Below are positions 15,678 through 20,624 of a DNA stretch of 20,624 nucleotides, one piece after another; the first letter of the stretch is position 1, and each line of letters starts with the position of its first letter. This stretch comes from Prado023 sp049688595 (GTDB taxonomy: Bacteria > Actinomycetota > Actinomycetes > S36-B12 > CAIYMF01): NCBI GenBank assembly GCA_049688595.1, contig JBAVLA010000141.1:1-20624 (forward strand). The letters run 5' to 3'. The translations under genes and the position numbers were made by a program. The notes below the pieces were generated by a model, which had not been told where the DNA came from, ran no database searches, and was given only the letters and a program-made list of their open reading frames with translations.

Positions 15678-16132
15678 TCCTCCTCGTCGACGAACAGGTC
15701 GGGCACGACCGCGCGTGGGTGGCCCAGCGTCAGATCCGGACCGTCCCCCACGAGGACGACCCGAGCGGCCAGATCCTCCTTCTCCCACTCCGCCAGCACG
15801 TCGCGGAACACGTCGATCGCCACGGCGAACTGCTCCGGCTCGCGCTCAGCCATGTCTCCCCAGCCCGACCAGAGGATGAGCAGACCGTCGGCGTCGTCGA
15901 GATCCTCGACCTCGTCGAACTCCTGGCTCTCGAGGCACTCCTCGAAGCCGTCCCAGTTGTGGCCGAAGTAGTCGGGGAAGCCGAACGCCGCCGCGCACAC
16001 CTCGAAGAACTCGGCCCGTCCGCCTCCCTCTGGGACGTCGATGAGCACGGTGGCCCAGTCCAGGAGTGCGGCGAGCTCGGCCGCAGCGTCCATGTCGGGC
16101 GCGTCACGCCACAGAGCGATCCGGTTGCTCAT
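15650..16132 (-). CDS. Barstar-like ribonuclease inhibitor
   Basis: A 160-residue cytoplasmic protein of the barstar family, predicted to bind and block the RNase encoded just upstream. The family signature is FFEVCAAAFGFPDYFGHNWD (residues 42-61), then GFEECL; FGFPDYFGHNWD matches the typical GFPdyyGrNWDal. LLILWSGWGDM resembles the second conserved strand region. The protein is very acidic (EVEDLDDADG, VDEEDYEVDD), as expected for an inhibitor that mimics the RNA-binding surface. Its ATG overlaps the RNase stop as ATGA, giving tight co-translation with the RNase. The acidic tail is longer than in classical barstar of about 90 residues. Specific pairing is inferred from position. Confidence 0.85.
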   Translation of the reverse strand: MSNRIALWRDAPDMDAAAELAALLDWATVLIDVPEGGGRAEFFEVCAAAFGFPDYFGHNWDGFEECLESQEFDEVEDLDDADGLLILWSGWGDMAEREPEQFAVAIDVFRDVLAEWEKEDLAARVVLVGDGPDLTLGHPRAVVPDLFVDEEDYEVDDSAR

Positions 16133-16602
16133 CGCGATACCACCTCTCGGAAGCTGCTGTAGTGGTCGGAGGTGTAGAAGCGCGAACCGTCGTCACCGGC
16201 CACGATCCGGCGGGCGCCGCGGTCGTCCTCCCCCGGCGTGATGACGGTGTACTCGGCGTAGAAGCCCTGTGGCTGCCTGGGGAGCATCCCCTCCCGATTG
16301 CCGAACGTGGACCCGTCCTGCTCGTAGGGGAACGGCCCCCCGTCTGCGATCAGTTCGAGGGTGTCGACGGCCTCGGGCGGCAGCTCAGCGACCGGGACCG
16401 TCGGCAGGGCGCTCGTCGGCTCAGCTGGCGCGAGGTCGGCGTACCGCGTGCTGGCCCCGGGGTCCAGCGCAGAGGAGCCCGTCGCGCTCAAGCCCGGCGA
16501 CACGGACTGTCCCTCGACCGCGGCTCCGCACGCGGTCAGCCCGAGCCACACGACGACCAGCAGCGCGGCGATGCTGCGGGGCCCAGTCACAGGGGGCAGC
16601 AT
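16129..16602 (-). CDS. Lipoprotein guanyl-specific ribonuclease (RNase Sa/N1 family)
   Basis: A predicted 157-residue secreted, membrane-anchored RNase that cuts single-stranded RNA after G. Residues 10-24 are a hydrophobic signal ending in the lipobox LTAC with Cys25. A low-complexity linker (about 31-70) leads to the catalytic domain, about 73-157, starting LPPEAVDTLELIADGGPFPY, very close to RNase Sa. By alignment with RNase Sa the catalytic residues are Glu117, Arg132 and His147, with Arg128 also kept; NRE at 102-104 is the guanine-recognition segment. Unlike RNase Sa it has no cysteines in the domain, so no disulfide. I chose ATG 16602 because the signal peptide begins there; upstream in-frame starts at 16629 and 16656 would add basic residues. 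It is followed immediately by its putative barstar. Confidence 0.88.
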   Translation of the reverse strand: MLPPVTGPRSIAALLVVVWLGLTACGAAVEGQSVSPGLSATGSSALDPGASTRYADLAPAEPTSALPTVPVAELPPEAVDTLELIADGGPFPYEQDGSTFGNREGMLPRQPQGFYAEYTVITPGEDDRGARRIVAGDDGSRFYTSDHYSSFREVVSR

Positions 16603-16666
16603 GGCACACAGGCCCCTCCGCGGACGCATCGAGGCGACCGCCCGGACGCCCGGCACCAGCAGCGAA

Positions 16667-17017
16667 TCATCCCCACCCCAGCTCGTCCAGCCGATCGTCG
16701 TCGATGCCGAAGTGATGGGCGATCTCGTGGACGACGGTGATCGCCACCTCCGCCACGACCTCCTCCCGGGACCGGCATGCCCGCAGGATCGGGAGGCGGA
16801 AGAGCGTTATCCGATCAGGGAGGACGCCGCTGTACCAGGAGCCGCGCTCCGTCAGGGGGGTGCCCTCGTAGAGCCCGAGGAGGCTGCGCGATCCCGGCGG
16901 CGCATCATCGGCGACGAGCACGACGACGTTGGCCATCTTCGCCGCCAGCTCCGGGGGGATCGCATCGAGGGCATCAGCGACAAGCCCCTCGAACTCCTCC
17001 GGCGCCACGTCCAGCAC
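16667..17017 (-). CDS. Small zincin-type metallopeptidase family protein (PF06262-like)
   Basis: A 116-residue cytoplasmic protein of the minimal zincin family, probably a Zn-dependent peptidase although members are scarcely characterised. VHEIAHHFGIDDDRLDELGW at the C-terminus includes the HExxH metal site HEIAH (97-101), with the following HFGIDD probably supplying another ligand. Earlier parts APEEFEGLVADALDAIPPEL, NVVVLVAD and GLYEGTPLTERGSWYSGVLPDRITLF are the family hallmark. GTG 17017 was chosen because GAGGA precedes it by about 6 nt and the conserved region starts there; the frame is open back to 17065 without family-like sequence. It lies between the isoaspartyl methyltransferase and the RNase gene on the same strand. 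The presence of such a protein in many actinobacteria suggests housekeeping, not immunity to the RNase. Confidence 0.85.
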   Translation of the reverse strand: MLDVAPEEFEGLVADALDAIPPELAAKMANVVVLVADDAPPGSRSLLGLYEGTPLTERGSWYSGVLPDRITLFRLPILRACRSREEVVAEVAITVVHEIAHHFGIDDDRLDELGWG

Positions 17018-17119
17018 ACGGCGATCCTCGCAGCACGCGCCTGGACGCACCACAGCGCCCGGCACGATCCCGTGTCCGGCTGGCCGCCGGGGGCGCTGCC
17101 CCGCCCGCGGGGAGGACTC

Positions 17120-17161
17120 GGCCCTGGCTCCCCAGACGCCAGGCCCGGAGGCCCGGGCTCC
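17120..17161 (-). terminator. Double hairpin downstream of the isoaspartyl methyltransferase gene
   Basis: GCCCGG-AGGC-CCGGGC (17143-17158) is a perfect 6-bp hairpin whose edge is 3 nt past the stop codon. It is followed in the minus direction by CCTGGC (17123-17128) pairing with GCCAGG (17138-17143) around a 9-nt loop; the two stems share base 17143. A terminator or mRNA-stabilising structure between this gene and the metallopeptidase is likely. Confidence 0.5.
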
Positions 17162-17812
17162 TCAGGGCCACCACCGGCGATGCCTGGTGACCAGCGGCAC
17201 GAACACCACGTCGAGCAGGTGCTCCCGCCGCGTCCCCCGCTCGGTCCGCTCGATCAACTCGAGCCGCTGGCCGCCGAACAAGCCGGACTCCCCGACGGGG
17301 ATGACCAGCCGGCCCCCCCGACGATCGGCACTGGGAGCACGCAGCTGCTCGACGAGGGCCGCCGGGACCGACTCCGCCGCCGCGCCCACGACTATCGCGT
17401 CGTACGGTGCCCCGTCCGGCCATCCGGTGGCTCCGTCACCGCACACGACTGGGACGTCCAGGCCGACCGAGACCAACGTGACACGTGCCCTCTGCGCCAG
17501 CTCCTCGATCCGTTCGATGCCGATCACGCGCGCGCCGCATGCGGCCAGCACCGCAGCCTGGTAGCCGCTGCCCGTGCCGACGTCGAGGGCCACGTCGCCG
17601 GGGCCCACCGCCGCCGCCTGGGTCATGAGGCCCACGACGAAGGGCTGGGAGATCGTCTGGCCCCAACCGATCGGGATCGGATGGTCCTCCCATGCCTCGG
17701 AGCGCAGATCAGTAGGGACGAACGCGTCGCGCGGAACCGTCGACATCGCGTCGACGATCCGATCGCTGATCCCCTCGCGGCGAAGGCGCGCCATCAGGGC
17801 AGCCGCATCCAT
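17162..17812 (-). CDS. pcm: Protein-L-isoaspartate O-methyltransferase
   Basis: A 216-residue cytoplasmic SAM-dependent enzyme that methylates L-isoaspartyl residues in aged proteins so that they can be repaired. RDAFVP (28-33) and GQTISQPFVVGLMTQ (51-65) are the conserved substrate-loop motifs, LDVGTGSGYQAAVLA (76-90) is the SAM-binding motif I, GIERIEELAQRAR is the strand-2 acid loop, and PYDAIVVGAAAESVP is the post-motif strand. Length is typical. ATG 17812 was chosen because it starts the conserved helix; the open frame continues to 18034 but crosses the divergent promoter of the kinase. A G-run just upstream may serve as a weak ribosome site. It is the first gene of the minus-strand block pcm, metallopeptidase, RNase, barstar. 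Confidence 0.9.
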   Translation of the reverse strand: MDAAALMARLRREGISDRIVDAMSTVPRDAFVPTDLRSEAWEDHPIPIGWGQTISQPFVVGLMTQAAAVGPGDVALDVGTGSGYQAAVLAACGARVIGIERIEELAQRARVTLVSVGLDVPVVCGDGATGWPDGAPYDAIVVGAAAESVPAALVEQLRAPSADRRGGRLVIPVGESGLFGGQRLELIERTERGTRREHLLDVVFVPLVTRHRRWWP

Positions 17813-18003
17813 GCCCCCATGGTGGCCCGGAGGCTGCCGCAAGTCGCGTCCGCCGACAGCTGATCGCAGTCCCGCCGGTTCGGCGGTCGCGCCGGACGGT
17901 CGGTCTCCGAAATGGGACCGGGCCCGGTGCTCGGCGACACGCCGAGCCCGCGGGGGACACCACAACAGGCAGCAACTTGGCCTGAGGTCCGCTCCGGGCC
18001 TCT
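17813..18003. other. Divergent intergenic region between pcm and kinase
   Basis: No gene is seen. Besides the strong inverted repeat at 17929-17947 there is CCGCC-GGTTC-GGCGG near 17872-17886. The kinase promoter lies at the right edge; a promoter for pcm must also be here but I cannot point to it. Confidence 0.4.
17929..17947. promoter_or_regulatory. Perfect 8-bp inverted repeat (candidate operator)
   Basis: GCTCGGCG (17929-17936) and CGCCGAGC (17940-17947) flank ACA. The site is 56 nt upstream of the kinase -10 and 116 nt upstream of the pcm start, suited to a dimeric regulator of either gene. A transcript hairpin in the pcm leader is an alternative only if pcm transcription begins further right. 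Confidence 0.4.
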
Positions 18004-18009
18004 TAGACT
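18004..18009 (+). promoter_or_regulatory. -10 element, probable leaderless promoter of kinase gene
   Basis: TAGACT is followed by GAGTAC and the GTG start at 18016. The 6-nt spacing and missing Shine-Dalgarno sequence indicate a leaderless mRNA. Confidence 0.6.
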
Positions 18010-18015
18010 GAGTAC

Positions 18016-20154
18016 GTGAATGCTCGGGTGCCACCGGTGGCTCCTCAGGCCGACCCCCTGCTGGGGCGGGTGCTTGACCACCGCTACAGCATCGAGGCGT
18101 TCGTGGCCCGCGGAGGCATGGCCACCGTCTACCGGGGCGTCGACCGGCGCCTGGATCGCACTGTCGCGATCAAGGTGATGCACCCCTCGTTCGCGATGGA
18201 CCCCGGCTTCGTCGAGCGGTTCGAGCGCGAGGCGCGCGCGGCGGCTCGCCTGACTTGCCCCTTCGTCGTCGCCGTGCACGACCAGGGCAACGACTCCGGC
18301 GTCACCTATCTGGTGATGGAGTACGTTCCCGGGCACACGGTTCGCGACGTCCTGCGATCGCACGGTGCCCTGTCGCCAGCGCAGGCGCTCGCGATCGTGG
18401 ATCCGGTCCTCGAGGCCCTGGCCGCCGCGCACCGGGCCGGGTACATCCACCGCGACATCAAGCCGGAGAACGTCCTCATCTCCGACGACGGCCGGGTCAA
18501 GGTGACCGACTTCGGCCTGGCCCGGGCCATCGAGGGTGGCGACACCGGCAAGACGCACGGCCTGCTGCTGGGGACCGTGGCCTACTTGTCCCCTGAGCAG
18601 GTCGAGCACGACCGCACGGACGCCCGCTCCGACGTGTACGGCACCGGGATCCTGCTGTTCGAGATGCTCACCGGCCAGGTCCCCTTCTCGGCGCCCGCCC
18701 CCATGCAGGTCGCCTACCGGCACGTGCACGAGGACGTGCCCGCGCCGTCGGCGATCCGGCCGGACGTGCCGGCCGAGTTGGACGCCCTGGTCCACCGGGC
18801 GACCCGCCGGCAGCCGGACGCCCGCTTCCAGAATGCCGACGAGTTCCTCACGTCAGTGCGGGCAGTCCGCGCCCAGCTCCCACCGGTCCAGCCCTGGTCG
18901 CCGTCACCCACCGACACGCTCGTGGTCGGCGAGGCTGGGGCTCGGGGTCAAGCGGCCAGCCCGGGGGGCGCCGCGCAGGGAACTGCGCCAGCACCGGTCT
19001 CGGGAGCCGTGGCATCGGCCGCTGCTGGCGCGAGTGCCGGTCCTGCTGCGGGTGCCACTCCGGCTGGCTCGGTGACCAGCGCGGCCGGCTCGGGAGCCGG
19101 GGCCGCTGCCGGATCCGTGCCTCCTGCGGCCGGTGCGTCATCGGACGACTCGGACGCCACGGTCGAGACCCCCGCGGTGCCCCCGGTCGCCGCCGGGCAT
19201 CCGGTCGTCGTCGGACGCTCCGAGATCACCGAGGTCCGCCACGGCACCGCCCCGGAAGCGCCGGCCCGGGTTCGTCGCGGCCGGAAGACCATGTGGCTGG
19301 GCGTGATCGCCCTCGTCTGTACGCTTGGCCTGCTCGCCTTCCTGTTCGGCCCGCTGCAGCGCGTGTCCGTCCCCAACGTGCTGGGCAGGTCGCCCACCGA
19401 GGCCGCCGCGCTGCTGGCCACGGCGAACCTCAAGCTCGATGCCCAGGAGACCGGGTACAGCGAGGAGGTCCCCAAGGGCCTGATCGCCTCCACCCGCCCA
19501 GCCCCTGACGCATCTGCGCGAACCGGCAGCACCGTCGAGGCGGTCGTGAGCAAGGGCCCCGAACGCTATGACGTGCCGGACCTAAAGGGCCTGACCGTCG
19601 GGGAGGCCGACGTTGCGCTGGGCGCGACGAAACTCGACCTCGGGAGCCAGACAAGTGCCTTCCACGACACGGTCAAGACCGGCCTGATCATATCGAGCAC
19701 CCCGCCGGCCAAGACCTCGGTCAAGCCAGGCACCCTCGTCGCCGTCGAGGTGTCCAAGGGCCCTGCCCCAGTGGAGCTGCCCGAGCTGGAGGGGACCAAC
19801 GGCAAGAAGGCCGTGGCGAAGCTCAAGGACCTCGGCCTCAAGGTCGACCGATCGGACAAGACGAGTGAGTCCGTCGCGAAGGGCTTGGTCATCGAGATGG
19901 ACCCGGCCGGGGGCACGACGGTCCACCGCGGCGACACGGTAGAGCTCGTGGTCTCGAAGGGCCCGCCGATGGTGACCGTTCCCAACGTCGTCGGCATGAG
20001 CGAGAGCGCGGCCAGGAGAGCCCTTGAGAGCGCCGGATTCCGCGTGGCGGTGAACAAGCCGTTCGGATTCTCGATCTTCGGGGTGCGCACGCAGTCGCCC
20101 AAGGGTGGCACGTCGGCTCCGAAGGGCTCCACAGTGCGCATCAATGTCGTCTAG
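18016..20154 (+). CDS. PknL/PknB-type Ser/Thr protein kinase with four PASTA domains
   Basis: A 712-residue membrane receptor kinase that senses cell-wall fragments or precursors and phosphorylates cytoplasmic proteins. The kinase domain is at about 24-280, with the Gly-rich loop VARGGMATVYRG, VAIK lysine, HRDIKPEN at about 145-152, DFG at 165-167 and SPEQ at about 190. An Ala/Gly/Pro-rich cytoplasmic linker spans about 290-420. One transmembrane segment lies at about 426-447 (MWLGVIALVCTLGLLAFLFG). Outside are four PASTA repeats beginning VSVPNVLGRS (449), YDVPDLKGLT, VELPELEGTN and VTVPNVVGMS. Position near mptA and the prenyl synthase suggests the PknL lineage, although M. tuberculosis PknL lacks PASTA repeats; PknB-like assignment remains possible. 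The transporter gene that follows overlaps the last 11 nt. The GTG start fits the leaderless promoter. Confidence 0.93.
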   Translation: MNARVPPVAPQADPLLGRVLDHRYSIEAFVARGGMATVYRGVDRRLDRTVAIKVMHPSFAMDPGFVERFEREARAAARLTCPFVVAVHDQGNDSGVTYLVMEYVPGHTVRDVLRSHGALSPAQALAIVDPVLEALAAAHRAGYIHRDIKPENVLISDDGRVKVTDFGLARAIEGGDTGKTHGLLLGTVAYLSPEQVEHDRTDARSDVYGTGILLFEMLTGQVPFSAPAPMQVAYRHVHEDVPAPSAIRPDVPAELDALVHRATRRQPDARFQNADEFLTSVRAVRAQLPPVQPWSPSPTDTLVVGEAGARGQAASPGGAAQGTAPAPVSGAVASAAAGASAGPAAGATPAGSVTSAAGSGAGAAAGSVPPAAGASSDDSDATVETPAVPPVAAGHPVVVGRSEITEVRHGTAPEAPARVRRGRKTMWLGVIALVCTLGLLAFLFGPLQRVSVPNVLGRSPTEAAALLATANLKLDAQETGYSEEVPKGLIASTRPAPDASARTGSTVEAVVSKGPERYDVPDLKGLTVGEADVALGATKLDLGSQTSAFHDTVKTGLIISSTPPAKTSVKPGTLVAVEVSKGPAPVELPELEGTNGKKAVAKLKDLGLKVDRSDKTSESVAKGLVIEMDPAGGTTVHRGDTVELVVSKGPPMVTVPNVVGMSESAARRALESAGFRVAVNKPFGFSIFGVRTQSPKGGTSAPKGSTVRINVV

Positions 20155-20624
20155 CCCCGTCAGGGCAGGCAACCATCACACGCTCGCCACGGTCGCGCTG
20201 CTGGCCACGACTACGGTCTGGGGGGCCACCTTCGTGCTGGTTCAGGACTCCGTCGAGCGAATGCCTGTGCTGCCCTTCCTGTTCTGGCGGTTCACGATCG
20301 CGTTCTGCGCACTGGCCGCGCTGCGCCCGCGCTCCCTCAGGCGCCTGACCGGGGAGAAGTGGGGGCACGGCCTCCTTCTCGGGCTGCTGCTGGGCTCCGC
20401 GTACGTGCTTCAGACCTTCGGCCTGCTGCACACCTCGGCCACCGCATCCGGCTTCGTCACCGGGATGTTCGTGGTGTTCACGCCCATCATCGGCTGGGCC
20501 TTCGTCCGCCAGCCGACCGGCCCGGCCGTTTGGATGGGCGTTGGCCTGGCCACCGTGGGCCTGGCCCTCATCACCCGGGTTCGACACTTGCTAGGTAGGT
20601 GGGATCGCGGGTTTGCCGATGGGG
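20144..20624 (+). CDS. EamA/DMT-superfamily transporter, partial
   Basis: The first 160 codons of a 10-helix drug/metabolite transporter, truncated by the window end. LLATTTVWGATFVLVQDSV is the classical first EamA helix, RFTIAFCALAAL the second, GLLLGLLLGSAYVLQTFGLLHTSA the third and fourth, and SGFVTGMFVVFTPIIGW the next. The substrate is unknown. ATG 20144 overlaps the kinase stop by 11 nt, so it is probably translated from the same transcript; no strong ribosome site is visible. After VGLALIT the last 16 residues (RVRHLLGRWDRGFADG) are unlike the family's fifth-to-sixth helix link, so the final 40-50 bases may be an assembly edge or a divergent loop. Confidence 0.85.
   Translation, partial: MSSSPVRAGNHHTLATVALLATTTVWGATFVLVQDSVERMPVLPFLFWRFTIAFCALAALRPRSLRRLTGEKWGHGLLLGLLLGSAYVLQTFGLLHTSATASGFVTGMFVVFTPIIGWAFVRQPTGPAVWMGVGLATVGLALITRVRHLLGRWDRGFADG

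Noticed and set aside
14351..16162. Plus-strand open frame of 603 codons running through mptA and the barstar gene
   Set aside because: Out-of-frame with the conserved mannosyltransferase and antisense to barstar; Arg/Pro-rich translation typical of a shadow frame.
16667..17017. Metallopeptidase as part of the RNase/barstar module
   Set aside because: It is a widely conserved small zincin family with its own ribosome site and a 64-nt gap to the RNase gene; nothing specific links it to the RNase.
1..20624. Mobile element, prophage or genomic island
   Set aside because: No transposase, integrase, tRNA-flanked direct repeats or clear base-composition break was seen; most genes are core actinobacterial families.

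Overview
This is a high-GC window (about 70%) from an actinomycete (Actinomycetota). The evidence is a perfect actinobacterial LexA/SOS box (TCGAAC-N4-GTTCGA), a DUF3040 membrane protein beside dinB, a PASTA-type Ser/Thr kinase, an MptA/MptB-type mannosyltransferase for lipomannan-like polymers, and several apparently leaderless genes with a TANNNT -10 element 6-7 nt before the start codon. I cannot assign a genus. No rRNA, tRNA, CRISPR array, transposase or phage gene is visible.

Left part (1-7961): an alpha/beta-hydrolase gene (+) converges on a five-gene minus-strand cluster that reads DUF6504, SAV_6107-family HEPN protein, error-prone DNA polymerase DnaE2, Y-family DNA polymerase IV (dinB), DUF3040 protein. 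The SOS box lies 39 nt upstream of the first gene, so this looks like a damage-inducible translesion-synthesis operon. No ImuA or ImuB gene is present; the DUF6504 and HEPN proteins occupy the position where ImuA'/ImuB would normally sit with DnaE2.

Middle part (8000-14100): a CrtI/CrtD-like FAD oxidoreductase (+) with a probable leaderless promoter converges on a minus-strand unit that reads polyprenyl diphosphate synthase, metF, a SIMPL/DUF541 protein and a CPA1-type cation/proton antiporter with an RCK_C domain. The first three genes overlap (1 nt, then 22 nt), which suggests translational coupling.

Right part (14100-20624): an MptA/MptB-like mannosyltransferase (+) diverges from the polyprenyl synthase. 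It is followed on the minus strand by protein-L-isoaspartate methyltransferase, a small zincin-type metallopeptidase, a lipoprotein guanyl-specific RNase (RNase Sa type) and, overlapping it by 4 nt (ATGA), a barstar-like inhibitor. A PknL-like Ser/Thr kinase with four PASTA domains (+) follows and overlaps the start of an EamA-family transporter cut by the window end. The set metF / polyprenyl synthase / mptA / pknL recalls the Rv2172c-Rv2176 neighbourhood of Mycobacterium tuberculosis, here with a four-gene block between mptA and pknL.

The two most interesting items are the SOS-controlled polymerase operon that may be a mutasome with a split or replaced ImuB, and the surface-anchored RNase paired with a cytoplasmic barstar. 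Functional calls rest on motif recognition by eye; no database search was run.
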